64,000 nucleotides of DNA from Actinoplanes regularis (GTDB taxonomy: Bacteria > Actinomycetota > Actinomycetes > Mycobacteriales > Micromonosporaceae), in the NCBI RefSeq assembly GCF_900188005.1, contig NZ_FZNR01000004.1, forward strand, positions 186,001 to 250,000, read 5' to 3'. Made by a program: the position numbers and the translations under genes. The notes under the pieces are model-generated. The model saw only the letters and a list, made by a program, of their open reading frames with translations. It was not told where the DNA came from and ran no database searches. Positions 8,481 to 17,554 of the stretch are shown one piece after another (positions within the stretch are counted from its first letter, which is position 1; every line of letters begins with the position of its first letter).

Positions 8481-9812
8481 GTGTCTCGGACCCACTCCCG
8501 GAGCGCCCTGCTCGCCGGCGGCATCCTGGTGCTCCTGCTGCTGACCGCGGCCTCCTGCGACGACCACGACACCGGCGTACGCCTGGGCACCGCGACCGTC
8601 GGCACGGTGGGTGAGATCGTCGAGGCCCCCGGCTCGGTCACCGCCCGGACCGCGGCCACCCTCACCGCACCCGCCGCCGGCACCCTCGCCGACCTGCGCG
8701 TCGAGTCCGGCGACCGGGTGGCCAGAGGCGACGTGCTCGCGGTCCTCGACTCGCCCGAACTCCGGCGGCGCCGGGACGCCGCGCGGAAAGCGCTGGCCCA
8801 GGCCCCGTCCGGCGGGGGAGCGCCGACCGGCGGGACGGCGGCCTTCACCCAGGTCCGGCGGACCACCGACGAGCAGGCCGCCCAGGCGTTCGAACTGGCC
8901 CTCGAGGCCGCTGACCAGATCGCCGACCCGCGACTGCGCGAGGTGATGCGGCGGCAGGTCGACGCGGCCCGCAAGCAGTACCGGGCGGCGTCGGCCGCCG
9001 CCGACGCCGCGGTCCGCGCCGTTCAGCACGGGGTCGCCTCGCTGAGCGAGGCGGTCAGCTCGCTGTCGGCGGCCCAACGGCTGCAGGCTCAGCAGGCGTA
9101 CGACCTGGCCGACGCGGCCGTGGACGCGCTCACGCTGAAGGCGCCGGTGTCCGGGGTGGTCCAACTCGGCGGGCCCGCGCCCGACCCGGCCGGTGGCGGC
9201 CTCTCCGCGCTGCTCTCGGACGGCGCCGAGAGCGTGCGGAACCCCACGGCCGGGGTGGACCCGGCCGTCGCCGAAGGAGCCTACGTCGCCCCCGGTACGC
9301 CGGTGCTGACCGTGGTCGACGTGGGCCGGCTCGGGCTCGCCGCCGAGGTGGACGAGACCGATGTGCTGCTGGTCAAGCCGGGAGTGGCGGCGGACGTCGA
9401 GCTGGACGCGGCGACCGGGGCCACCTACCCGGCCACGGTACGGTCGGTGGACCTGCTACCGGTCACCTCGGCGCGGGGCGGGGTCTCCTACCGGGTGCGG
9501 CTCGACCTGGGCGAAGGCGCCTACACCGACGGCAGCGGGGCGGCACCGACACCGCGACCCGGGATGAGCGCGGTGGTCCGGCTGCGGGTGCGCCAGGCCG
9601 ACGCGGCGGTGACCGTGCCGGCCTCGGCGGTGGTCAGTGTGGACGGACGGGACACCGTCTGGGCCGTCCAGGACGGACACTACCGCTCGATCCCGGTCCG
9701 GCTCGGGGTGCGCGGGGAGGACACCGTGCAAGTGGTCTCGGGCGTCACGGCCGGCCAGCGGATCGTCGTCGCCGGCACCGACCGCGTCGAGAACGGCGCC
9801 GGGGCCCCGTGA
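8481..9812 (+). CDS. HlyD/MacA-type efflux adaptor lipoprotein
   Basis: About 443 residues. The N-terminus is a lipoprotein signal ending LLLLTAASC (lipid anchor at C26). It is followed by a biotinyl-lipoyl-like half (VTARTAATLTAPAAGTLADLRVESGDRV), a long Ala/Gln-rich helical hairpin (about residues 95-215), the second lipoyl half and beta-barrel/MP domains (AVVSVDGRDTVWAVQDG near the C-terminus). The partner is the downstream ABC/FtsX pair; its stop overlaps the ATPase GTG by 4 bp. In Gram-positives such adaptors assist MacB-like exporters without an outer-membrane channel. GTG at 8472 and 8481 are both possible starts; neither has a clear ribosome-binding site. Confidence 0.88.
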   Translation: MSRTHSRSALLAGGILVLLLLTAASCDDHDTGVRLGTATVGTVGEIVEAPGSVTARTAATLTAPAAGTLADLRVESGDRVARGDVLAVLDSPELRRRRDAARKALAQAPSGGGAPTGGTAAFTQVRRTTDEQAAQAFELALEAADQIADPRLREVMRRQVDAARKQYRAASAAADAAVRAVQHGVASLSEAVSSLSAAQRLQAQQAYDLADAAVDALTLKAPVSGVVQLGGPAPDPAGGGLSALLSDGAESVRNPTAGVDPAVAEGAYVAPGTPVLTVVDVGRLGLAAEVDETDVLLVKPGVAADVELDAATGATYPATVRSVDLLPVTSARGGVSYRVRLDLGEGAYTDGSGAAPTPRPGMSAVVRLRVRQADAAVTVPASAVVSVDGRDTVWAVQDGHYRSIPVRLGVRGEDTVQVVSGVTAGQRIVVAGTDRVENGAGAP

Positions 9813-10504
9813 CGACACCGGCGATCGTCGCGACCGGGGTGACCCGGGTCTATCAGCTGGACGGCTTCTCCGTGCCGGCGCTGCGCGGGGTCTCGCTCAC
9901 CGTCGAACCGGGCGACTACCTGGCCATCGTCGGTACCTCCGGCTCCGGCAAGTCCACTCTGATGCACCTGCTCGGCGGCCTGGACCGGCCGACCGGCGGC
10001 ACCCTGCTGATCGGTGGCCGCGACGTCGCCGGACTCACCCCGAACGAGCTGGCCGAACTGCGCAACAGCACGATCGGCTTCGTCTTCCAGTCCTTCCACC
10101 TGCTCGCCCGGACCACCGCCCAGGACAATGTGGGCCTGCCACTGGTCTACCGCGGGATCGGCCGTCGCGAACGCCGTGCCCGCGCCACCGCCATGCTGGA
10201 CCGGGTCGGCCTCGCCCACCGCGTCACCCACCGCCCCAACCAGCTCTCCGGCGGCGAACAGCAACGGGTCGCGATCGCCCGCGCCCTGGTCACCGGTCCG
10301 TCGCTGCTGCTGGCCGACGAACCGACCGGCAACCTGGACTCCGCCACCGGCCGGTCCATCCTCACCCTCCTGGAGTCCCTGAACGCCGAGGGCGTCGCGA
10401 TCGTCCTGGTCACCCACGATCGCGAGGTGGCGGCCCGGGCTGACCGCCAGATCCTGATGAAGGACGGCCTGATCGTGGAGAGCGTCCCGGGAACGGCGGA
10501 CTGA
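9809..10504 (+). CDS. ABC exporter ATP-binding protein (MacB type)
   Basis: A 231-residue ATPase with Walker A GTSGSGKST, Q-loop FVFQSFHLLARTTAQDNV, signature LSGGEQQR, Walker B LLLADEPTGNLD and H-loop VTHD. It starts at a GTG overlapping the adaptor stop. The operon order adaptor-ATPase-permease matches MacA-MacB split into separate polypeptides. It should power the permease that begins 19 bases downstream. Confidence 0.93.
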   Translation: MTTPAIVATGVTRVYQLDGFSVPALRGVSLTVEPGDYLAIVGTSGSGKSTLMHLLGGLDRPTGGTLLIGGRDVAGLTPNELAELRNSTIGFVFQSFHLLARTTAQDNVGLPLVYRGIGRRERRARATAMLDRVGLAHRVTHRPNQLSGGEQQRVAIARALVTGPSLLLADEPTGNLDSATGRSILTLLESLNAEGVAIVLVTHDREVAARADRQILMKDGLIVESVPGTAD

Positions 10505-10523
10505 TCGTGGCGGACGGCCGGCG

Positions 10524-11708
10524 GTGAGGGTCGCCGAGGCGTGGCGGGTCGCACTGGACGCGCTGCGGGCCAACCGGATGCGGAGCCTGCTCACCATGCT
10601 CGGGGTGGTCATCGGGGTCGCCGCCGTCGTCGCTCTCGTGGCCATCGGGACCGGGACGAAGCAGCAGATCGAACGCCAGGTCGAAGGGCTCGGCAGCAAC
10701 CTGCTGATCGTCGTACCGGGACGGCTCGAAGCCGGCGCCGCGCCGACCAGCTCGCCCCTCACGCTGGACGACGCCGACGCGGTGAGCCGGGTCGTCGGCG
10801 ACCGCTCGCGGGTCGCCGTGACGATCGCGTCCGGCGAGACCGTACGCGCCGGGTCGCGGAGCGGATTCGCCAGCATGCAGGGCGTTCTGGAGACCACCCC
10901 GACGGTCTTCGTCCGCGAACTGAACCGCGGCGCCTACCTGACCCGCACCGACGTCAGCACCGGGCGACGGGTCGCGGTGCTCGGCGCGGGGGTGGCCCGC
11001 ACCCTCTTCGGCGACCGCGACCCGATCGGGCGGCAGATCACCATCGGCGGAGTGCGGTTCCGGGTGATCGGCGCGTTCGAGCCGCTCGGGCAGAGCCTCG
11101 GCGTGGACCGGGACAACGAGGTGCACGTACCGGTGACCGCCGCGCAGCGGCTCCTCGGCACCGACCGCATCGACGGCCTCGCGATCCGGGCCCCCGACCG
11201 CGACCGGATCGACCAGCTCGGCCGGGACGTCGTCGCCACCCTCGCCGACCGGCACCCCGACACCGACTTCAGCGCGGTCACCCAGGAGCAGATCCTCGGC
11301 GTGCTCGGCGACATCCTCGGCGTCCTGACCGGCGTGCTCGCCGCGATCGCCGGGATCAGCCTGCTCGTCGGCGGGGTCGGCGTCTCCAACATCATGCTGG
11401 TCTCGGTCCGCGAACGGACCCGGGAGATCGGCCTGCGCAAGGCGGTCGGCGCGCGGCCCCGCGACATCGGCGTCCAGTTCCTCCTCGAAGCGGTGCTGCT
11501 GACCACCACCGGGGGAGTGCTCGGCATGCTGCTCGGCGCCGGCACGGCCCTGCTGGTCGACGGGCTCAGCCCGGTCCCGGCCGCGCTCACCTGGTGGTCC
11601 ATGGCCCTGGCGTTCGGGGTCTCCGCGGGCGTCGGCATCATCTTCGGCGTCGTCCCGGCTCAGCGGGCCGGCCGGCTCGATCCGGTGGTGGCGCTGCGAA
11701 CGGAGTGA
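10524..11708 (+). CDS. MacB/FtsX-type ABC permease
   Basis: A 394-residue permease. It has a first transmembrane helix (LRANRMRSLLTMLGVVIGVAAVV), an extracytoplasmic MacB_PCD domain (about residues 45-260) and three C-terminal FtsX helices (GVLAAIAGISLLVGGVGVSN, LLEAVLLTTTGGVLGMLLGAG and the last from about 355). The motif SVRERTREIGLRKAVGARPRDI, the coupling helix of the family, is intact. It forms an exporter with the two preceding genes. The substrate is unknown; family members export peptides, siderophores or antibiotics. GTG start at 10524. Confidence 0.92.
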   Translation: MRVAEAWRVALDALRANRMRSLLTMLGVVIGVAAVVALVAIGTGTKQQIERQVEGLGSNLLIVVPGRLEAGAAPTSSPLTLDDADAVSRVVGDRSRVAVTIASGETVRAGSRSGFASMQGVLETTPTVFVRELNRGAYLTRTDVSTGRRVAVLGAGVARTLFGDRDPIGRQITIGGVRFRVIGAFEPLGQSLGVDRDNEVHVPVTAAQRLLGTDRIDGLAIRAPDRDRIDQLGRDVVATLADRHPDTDFSAVTQEQILGVLGDILGVLTGVLAAIAGISLLVGGVGVSNIMLVSVRERTREIGLRKAVGARPRDIGVQFLLEAVLLTTTGGVLGMLLGAGTALLVDGLSPVPAALTWWSMALAFGVSAGVGIIFGVVPAQRAGRLDPVVALRTE

Positions 11709-11734
11709 GCCCGCCCCGCGTCCGCGGAGCGGGC
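11709..11734. terminator. Weak hairpin between convergent genes
   Basis: A 12-bp inverted repeat with one mismatch and a 2-base centre (TC), without a T-run, directly after the permease stop and 11 bp before the end of the convergent large gene. Confidence 0.5.
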
Positions 11735-11745
11735 CACCGTCCGTG

Positions 11746-14700
11746 TCAGTCCCTCCTGGTGACGACCGGCCGCTCGGCGGTCGGCTCGTCGAAGGCGTCC
11801 GGCTCGTTCCTCGCCGCGGGCTGGTTCGGCGCGGCCTTCTTCGCCGCGGTCTCCTCCGCGTTCCGTCCGCTCAGCGGGGCCAGGACCTCCTCCGCGCGCC
11901 TCGGGTACGGACCCCAGCCGTCCCGCAGCACGTGGATGTAGACGGCCTCCAGGCACACCCCGATCCGCTCCACCAGATCGGAGTCCTCCGGGGAACCCAG
12001 CCGGATCGCCCGGGCGAAGTGGTCCAGCGCCTCCATGTGCCGGCCCTGGTCGAAGGCGCTGCGCCCGGCGTTCTCGTGCACCACGCTCCGCACCGCCGCG
12101 GACACCTTCGAGTCGACAGCCCGCTGGAAGAGCCGGTCGGCCTCCATCCAGTCGCCGCGCAGCCGCAACACGTGCGCCAGTTCGGCCTGGGCGATCACCA
12201 TCGACTGCTCGTCCTTCGCGGACTCCGCGTGGGCCAGGGCCAGCCGGCTCGCGGCGGCGGCCATGCCCAGCTCGCCGAGGAGGCGGTAGACCTCCGCGCG
12301 GACGCTCAGCAGCCCCGCCTTGACGATGTTGTCGGCCTCGTCGGCGAGCGGCCCGTCCAGGCGTTCGCCCAGCTCACGCAGGGCGTCGCGGTCGTCGACG
12401 ACCTCGCGGAGAGTGCCGCCGTCCAGCCGCCAGCGGATGGCGTCCAGGTCGGCCGCCGAGAGGGGCAGGTGTTTGCCGAGGTCGTTCGCCTCCTGCGGAG
12501 GCTCCGCGGCGGTCTCCTCCTGCTCGCCGGTACGGTCGTCGCCCCGCTCGCCGGAGCCCCGGCCCTGCTCGTCCCCGCCGGTCGCGACCGTGTCGTCGCT
12601 CTCCACAGCCGGGGTGCCGGCGTCGTCCCCGGCCGGCGCCTCGGCTGTCGGCGTCGCCGGAGCGTTGGCGACGAACCAGCCGCTGCCGAACGCGGTGTCC
12701 GTGTACCGCCGTGGCTCCTGGTCCGGGCCCGAGACCGCCAGACGCGCGATCGGCCTCAGGTTGTGCAGGGTGCCGTCCGGGTCCATGTACGGCGCGGGAT
12801 TGCCGTCCGGCAGGAGTCCGGTTCCGTCGGCCGGCGCCTGCGGGGTGGCTCCGTCGACGGAGGGCCGCTGTGCCGGAATTCCGTTCCCGCTCTCCGCCGG
12901 GCCGCGGCCGGTGACCGCGTCGGTCTGCGGCGAGGCCGGGTTACCGTCCTGCGGCCGACCGCCATCGGCCGCAGGAGCACTCGATTCGGGCGCCGGGACG
13001 GTGCCCGGTCGTGGGGCGGGCAGCCAGGCCCTTCCCGGCGTGGGCTGGCCCGCGGCGGCTTGTCCGGCCGGAGGCTGTCCCGGCGCTGCCTGTCCGGCGG
13101 GAGGCTGCCCTGGTGCGAATTGCTCCGGGCTGTGCCGCCCTTGCGTGGGTTGTCCGGAAATAGGCTGTACCGGCGCCGGTGAGACGGGCCGCTGACCGGC
13201 CCGGGGTCCCCAGCCGTCGGCGTCCGTCGGCGCCGCCAGCGGTAGTTCGCCCGTCGGCAGGTCACCGGCCGCGTGAGCGCCGGCCTGCGACGTCCCCGTG
13301 CTGCCGGTACCCCCGCCGGCCGTCGGCCGGCCGGGCTCGCCGGCCTGGTCGGGCGCCGCCCGATGCCCGGCCCGGGGCGCCCAGCCTCCCTCGGCCGCCC
13401 ATTCGGGGTGCCGCTGTCCGGGCTGCGCCGTCTGGGGCTGTCCGCTCGGGGTGGCGGCGGGTGCCCAGGGGCCGTTCGCCGCCGGAGGTCCGGAGGGTGA
13501 GACCGGGCGAGCCGAGCCGGGCTGCGCGGGCATCGGCCCACCCGGGACGCCCGGCTGCGCTGCGGGCGACACCGGCCGTGGTGCGATCGGTGCCCACTGC
13601 GCTGCGGGCGACACCGGCCGAGGCGCGGCGGGCTGTTCCGGTGCCCACTGCGTTGCCGGGGAGACCGGTCGGGGTGCGGTGGGTTGTTCCGGTGCCCACT
13701 GCGTTGCCGGCGACACCGGTCGAGGCGTGGTGGGTTGTTCCGGTGCCCACTGCGTTGCCGGCGACACCGGTCGAGGCGCTGTGGGCTGTTGCGGTGCCCA
13801 CTGGGCTGCCGGAGACACCGGCCGAGGGGCGCCGGATGCCTGCGGCCGGCCGGGAACCGGCTGCACGGGTTCCCACGGCCCTGCGGGAGCGCCCTGCCGA
13901 CCCTCGGGTGCTGGGTATCCAGGCTGCTGCCCGGCACCCGGATGGGGTGTGACCAGTCCGGGTGGTGGCATGACCGGCTGGGCCGGTGGGGGTGTGACCA
14001 GTCCGGGCGGCGGCGCGACCGGCTGGGGCGTGGCCAGTCCGGAGGGCGGCGTGACTGGCTGGGCCGGTTGGGGTGTGACCAGTCCGGGTGGCGGCGTGAC
14101 CGGCTGAGGTGTGACCAGTCCCGGCGGCGGCGCGACCGGCTGGGGCGTGGCCGGCCCGGGCGGCGTGACCGGCGGGGCAGCGACGAGCCCGGGGGGTGGC
14201 ATGACCGGCTGGGCCGGCTGTCGGGCGACCAATCCGGGCGGGGGTGTGGCCGGCTGGGCCGTGTTCGGCGGGGTCGGGGCGGCCGGTTGCGCAGGCTGCC
14301 GGCCCGCGCCGGGCATCGGGACGGTCGGCCGGTCCGCCGGCGCGGGCCCCCGCGCCGGACGGGCGTGCGTGGGCGTCGGCATCGGCGGGACCTCGTCCGG
14401 GACGATCGCCCAGGGCCCGTCGCCGTCGGAGAGGAAGACGTGCGCGGTGCGCGGGCTGCGCCCGGCCCGCTGCTGAGGCATGCCCGGCGCCGGGTAACCC
14501 CCGGGAGCGGAAGCCGTGGGGCGCCCGGTCGGGTCCTGACCCGGCGCACCGGCCTGCCGGGGATCGGTCATGCCGGGGACGGCCTGCGCCGGTCCGCCTA
14601 CGGGCGCCGGGCCGCCAACGGATGCCGGGCCGCCAACGGGCGCCGGTCCGCCAACGGATGCCGGTCCGCCAACGGATGCCGGTCCGCCAACGGGCGCCGG

Positions 14701-16698
14701 TCCGCCAACGGATGCCGGGCCCCCAACGGGCGCCGGGCCGTTGGGGAGTGTCGGGCCAGCGGCCGGTCGTGCGTCGCTGGGGCGGGCGGGGGTGTCGGGG
14801 TGAGCGGACGCGCCGGCCGGACGTGGCTCCGCGCTCGCGCCGGACCGGTCCGCACCGGGCATCGGCTCCGGCCGTTGCCGGACGGGCTCGGCGCCGGTCG
14901 GGGCGGCGGGACGGTTCGCGCCGGCCGCCGGCGACACGGGGGCCGCCGGGCCGGAATCGGGCGCACCGGCTCGCTTGCCGGGCTCGTCGCGGCCGGGCGT
15001 ACCGGAATGGCCGGGCATACCGGAATCGGCCGGGTTCGCATCCTGCGGACGGACCGGTGGCATGGCAGCGGCCGAAGGCGACGCGGCCGGCGAGACCGAG
15101 GCGGCCGGCGCGGACGCCGCGGGCGGCGTCACCGGAACCTGCGGCCCGTCCGGACCGACCACCCGGGCCGGGGCCGTCGGCTGCGGAGCGGCCATGACCC
15201 GCGGCGCGACCGGCGGCTCGCTCTTGATGACGCGCGGCACGGGCGCCGGAGCGGCCCGGTTGACCACCTTCGGCTGCGCGGGCGGCTCCGCGCGCCGCAG
15301 CACGCGGGGCTTGCCGTCCTCGTCGGTGGGCGGCTCGGGCTGCGCCGGTTCCTGCGGCGTCTCGTAGTACTCGCCGTCCAGCACGATCGGCTCGGGGCGG
15401 GGCCGCTGCTCGTCGTCCCGACCCCTGGAACGGTCGTCCCGAGCGTCGGGCCGGCTGCCCGAGCGCTCGCTCGCCGCCCAGTCCTCGGCCACGCGCCCGT
15501 CGCCGCGGACCGGCTCGTCGTCGCGCGGCCGGCCACTGCCGCGGGCCGGCTCCGCGTCCTGCGGACGCCCACGAACGTCGTACGGGTCATCGGGTCCGCC
15601 GGGCACCTGCGCCCGCCCGGACGCGGCCGCCCGGTCGTCGCGGGGCGCCGGACCGCGACGCGGGTCCTCGTCGTCGCGCCGAGGCCGCCGGCCACCCGCC
15701 GGACGGATCGGACCGAAGTCCTCCTCCTGCCACGGCTGCGGGACCGGGCCTCGGCCGCGCTCGTCGCCGAATTCAGGCCGCGCCGCAGCGGGCCGTGCGT
15801 CGCGTTCGTCCGGTCGGGCCGCCGGGCCGGTGCCGCGCCGTTCGCCGGGCAGGTCTCGGCTGTCGCGTTCGTCCGGCCTGGCCGCCGGGCCGGTGCCGGG
15901 CCGTTCGCCGGGCAGGTCCCGGCCGTCGCGCTCGTCCCGTCGCGGCGCTGGACCGGTGCCGCGCGGTTCGCCGGGCGGGTTCCAGCCGTCGCGGGTGGGG
16001 CGACCGCGGTCGTCCTCGTTCCAGCGCCCCTCCGGCCCGGCCTCCGCGGGCCGGCGGTACGAGGCCGCGACGTCCCGCCGCTCGTCCTCGCGCCGGCCGC
16101 CGCGCCGGTCGTCGTCCCAGCGATCCGCGGGCCGCCGCCCGGCCGAGCTCTCGCCCCGGCGTTCGTCCGTACCGCGCCGGTCGTCGTCCCAGCGCTCGTC
16201 CCGCCCGCGTCCACGCTCCCGGTCGTCGCGGCTCGCGCCGTCGCGGCTCGGCGCGGCATACCGGTCGTCGGGCCGCGCGGGCCGACCGCGCTCGTCGCCC
16301 TGGGGCCGGCGGGACTGCCGCTCGGGGTTGCGCAGCGAAGCCGGGTCCACGATCGGGAAGTCCGGCTTGTCGAAGTCCACCCCGAGCTCGGGGCGGTTGA
16401 AGTCGATGTCGTCGAAGTAGTCGCCGGCGAGGTTGTCCACCGACGTGTCGATCGGCACGAAGTCCGGGTCGTTCAGCCAGCTCGGACGCTCGCCGTCGAA
16501 GGGGGTGGCCGGTTTGCCGGCGTCGCGCCGCGCACGGCGCGCGGCCAGCTCGTCACCCTCCGTAGGGCGTCGAGTGGGGATGACCGGATCCGGCGCCGAC
16601 CGCTTCTCGAAGTGGCGCTCCTGGGCCACCGCGTACTTCGGCATGAAGGAGTACTCGTTGTACTCCTCGTCCCAGTACTCGTCGTCCTCGAAGCTCAT
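11746..16698 (-). CDS. Giant Pro/Ala/Gln-rich disordered protein with C-terminal TPR-like region
   Basis: 1650 residues, cytoplasmic by prediction because no signal peptide or membrane helix is visible. Residues 1-120 are acidic and ordered-looking (MSFEDDEYWDEEYNEYSF). Residues about 125-440 are Arg/Asp-rich with repeats around DLPGERxGTGPAARPDERD. Residues 450-1300 are Pro/Ala-rich with several repeat families: a GGPASVGGPAPV array, PPPGLVTPQPV units and 17-residue units beginning RPVSPATQWAPEQP. The last 250 residues form helical pairs resembling tetratricopeptide repeats (ADNIVKAGLLSVRAEVYRLLGELG; MEADRLFQRAVDSK; HMEALDHFARAIRLGSPED). The ordered ends suggest a scaffold whose TPR binds a partner. 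Function is not recognised. It is probably monocistronic, transcribed away from the long gap to its right. Confidence 0.85.
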   Translation of the reverse strand: MSFEDDEYWDEEYNEYSFMPKYAVAQERHFEKRSAPDPVIPTRRPTEGDELAARRARRDAGKPATPFDGERPSWLNDPDFVPIDTSVDNLAGDYFDDIDFNRPELGVDFDKPDFPIVDPASLRNPERQSRRPQGDERGRPARPDDRYAAPSRDGASRDDRERGRGRDERWDDDRRGTDERRGESSAGRRPADRWDDDRRGGRREDERRDVAASYRRPAEAGPEGRWNEDDRGRPTRDGWNPPGEPRGTGPAPRRDERDGRDLPGERPGTGPAARPDERDSRDLPGERRGTGPAARPDERDARPAAARPEFGDERGRGPVPQPWQEEDFGPIRPAGGRRPRRDDEDPRRGPAPRDDRAAASGRAQVPGGPDDPYDVRGRPQDAEPARGSGRPRDDEPVRGDGRVAEDWAASERSGSRPDARDDRSRGRDDEQRPRPEPIVLDGEYYETPQEPAQPEPPTDEDGKPRVLRRAEPPAQPKVVNRAAPAPVPRVIKSEPPVAPRVMAAPQPTAPARVVGPDGPQVPVTPPAASAPAASVSPAASPSAAAMPPVRPQDANPADSGMPGHSGTPGRDEPGKRAGAPDSGPAAPVSPAAGANRPAAPTGAEPVRQRPEPMPGADRSGASAEPRPAGASAHPDTPARPSDARPAAGPTLPNGPAPVGGPASVGGPAPVGGPASVGGPASVGGPAPVGGPASVGGPAPVGGPAQAVPGMTDPRQAGAPGQDPTGRPTASAPGGYPAPGMPQQRAGRSPRTAHVFLSDGDGPWAIVPDEVPPMPTPTHARPARGPAPADRPTVPMPGAGRQPAQPAAPTPPNTAQPATPPPGLVARQPAQPVMPPPGLVAAPPVTPPGPATPQPVAPPPGLVTPQPVTPPPGLVTPQPAQPVTPPSGLATPQPVAPPPGLVTPPPAQPVMPPPGLVTPHPGAGQQPGYPAPEGRQGAPAGPWEPVQPVPGRPQASGAPRPVSPAAQWAPQQPTAPRPVSPATQWAPEQPTTPRPVSPATQWAPEQPTAPRPVSPATQWAPEQPAAPRPVSPAAQWAPIAPRPVSPAAQPGVPGGPMPAQPGSARPVSPSGPPAANGPWAPAATPSGQPQTAQPGQRHPEWAAEGGWAPRAGHRAAPDQAGEPGRPTAGGGTGSTGTSQAGAHAAGDLPTGELPLAAPTDADGWGPRAGQRPVSPAPVQPISGQPTQGRHSPEQFAPGQPPAGQAAPGQPPAGQAAAGQPTPGRAWLPAPRPGTVPAPESSAPAADGGRPQDGNPASPQTDAVTGRGPAESGNGIPAQRPSVDGATPQAPADGTGLLPDGNPAPYMDPDGTLHNLRPIARLAVSGPDQEPRRYTDTAFGSGWFVANAPATPTAEAPAGDDAGTPAVESDDTVATGGDEQGRGSGERGDDRTGEQEETAAEPPQEANDLGKHLPLSAADLDAIRWRLDGGTLREVVDDRDALRELGERLDGPLADEADNIVKAGLLSVRAEVYRLLGELGMAAAASRLALAHAESAKDEQSMVIAQAELAHVLRLRGDWMEADRLFQRAVDSKVSAAVRSVVHENAGRSAFDQGRHMEALDHFARAIRLGSPEDSDLVERIGVCLEAVYIHVLRDGWGPYPRRAEEVLAPLSGRNAEETAAKKAAPNQPAARNEPDAFDEPTAERPVVTRRD
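13545..13835 (-). repeat. 51-bp in-frame tandem repeat (17-residue RPVSP units)
   Basis: About six units of 51 bp within the large gene encode variants of RPVSPATQWAPEQPTAP. Units are identical at most positions; the rightmost and leftmost are degenerate or shortened. The period is visible in repeats of GTGCCCACTGCGTTGCCGG on the plus strand at about 13640, 13691 and 13742. Confidence 0.85.
14585..14745 (-). repeat. 18-bp in-frame tandem repeat (GGPA[SP]V units)
   Basis: About nine units of 18 bp encode alternating hexapeptides GGPASV and GGPAPV in the large gene. The plus-strand unit is approximately GGATGCCGGTCCGCCAAC. The near-identity of units suggests recent slippage or unequal exchange. 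Confidence 0.85.
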
Positions 16699-17354
16699 GA
16701 CTTGGCTCCGTCACGGCTGGGGAAAATCCCACCGCCCCGTCGCCGCATCTGTGCCACCGTCCTCACCCTGGACCACCTCCGCGCCCCCCGATGCCCGCCC
16801 CTCGCGCACCCGGATCAACCGCCCGCCACTGGTGGATGTGGAAGGTTAATCACGGATTTGCGTAGTGCGCCACCGCCCTGCGGATCCCCCTGACCGGACA
16901 CGCGTAGGCACCGCGGCCGGTGACCGACCCGGCGCCGCAGCCCGCCGGGTGTACTCGGTCGATCAGAGATACGTCCACCGAACGCATTCGGTTCAATGTT
17001 GTGAGCAGTGACTATGCCGGGTTTCCGGCGGCGGGGCGGCGGGCGCGCCGGAACGCCTGCTCATCAATCCGCATGATTGGCCCTCGGCGGCTCCGGGCTG
17101 ATCGACTTAATCATTTCTTAAGGTCCTTTTCAGAAGAGCAACAGACTCGCGGGTGACCCTGAACAGGTGACGGGGCGTGGTGAAGGACACCCCCGCCTTC
17201 CGCGGATCTTGGGGGTCGGGCCTGGCACGGTTGTTGTGCGGCCGGGTCCACAGCGGATCGGATCTCCTGAGGGAGACCGGGTTCAGGACGGAACGGCCGC
17301 CCGCCGCGCCGGTGATCGGCCGCGGTGACGACGAGCCTCCGAGCTCCCCGGCCG
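16699..17354. other. Gene-poor region upstream of the large gene
   Basis: About 650 bp without a credible protein gene. Short open frames exist on both strands (for example 16920-17156 plus and 17107-17520 minus), but their composition is Arg/Pro/Gly-rich and they have no convincing start signals. The right part (17100-17160) contains the AT-richer stretch CTTAATCATTTCTTAAGG, which could belong to a promoter for the RNA downstream or for the large gene. No tRNA, CRISPR or mobile element is seen. Confidence 0.5.
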
Positions 17355-17512
17355 AGCGGCCGCCGCCCCCCAATCTTGGCGGTCGCTTCTCGGCGCCTGT
17401 GAACGACCCACCCGGGGACCGCCCCCCGACTCTCCGGGTGCTTGGCGGATCAGGGCGCGCTGGCCGGGACGAGAGACGGCGGCGGGAGTGATCCCGCCGC
17501 CGTTCTTGTCGC
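17355..17512 (+). ncRNA. Probable 6C small RNA
   Basis: Two successive hairpins each carry a run of six cytosines, the defining feature of the actinobacterial 6C RNA. Hairpin 1 is CCGCC (17363-17367) paired with GGCGG (17378-17382); the C-run is 17366-17371, followed by AATCTT. Hairpin 2 is ACCCGG (17410-17415) paired with CCGGGT (17434-17439); the C-run is 17422-17427. A strong terminator follows at 17476-17503. In mycobacteria the equivalent RNA (B11/6C) is a small regulator thought to act through its C-rich loops on G-rich ribosome-binding sites. The 5' end is not determined. The neighbours are not the usual mycobacterial ones, so the call rests on structure. Confidence 0.62.
17476..17503 (+). 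terminator. Strong rho-independent terminator
   Basis: A perfect 12-bp stem (17476-17487 with 17492-17503), GTGA loop, followed by TCTTGTC on the plus strand. It would end the 6C-like RNA. Read in the other direction it could also stop transcription from the minus-strand gene ending at 17555. Confidence 0.85.
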
Positions 17513-17554
17513 CACCCCATCGACCGGCTGCCCGCGGACCAACTGCCCCACGGC

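Noticed and set aside
13179..16893. Long plus-strand open frames opposite the giant gene
   Set aside because: They follow from the codon bias and repeat structure of the minus-strand gene; the encoded proteins are Arg-rich and show no domains, while the minus frame has ordered ends and a TPR-like region.
16920..17156. Plus-strand open frame of 78 codons
   Set aside because: No ribosome-binding site, no family match, low-complexity composition in a gene-poor stretch.
17107..17520. Minus-strand open frame of 137 codons
   Set aside because: It is Arg/Pro/Ser/Gly-rich with no recognisable start signal, covers the terminator and the 6C-like hairpins, and has the look of non-coding GC-rich DNA.
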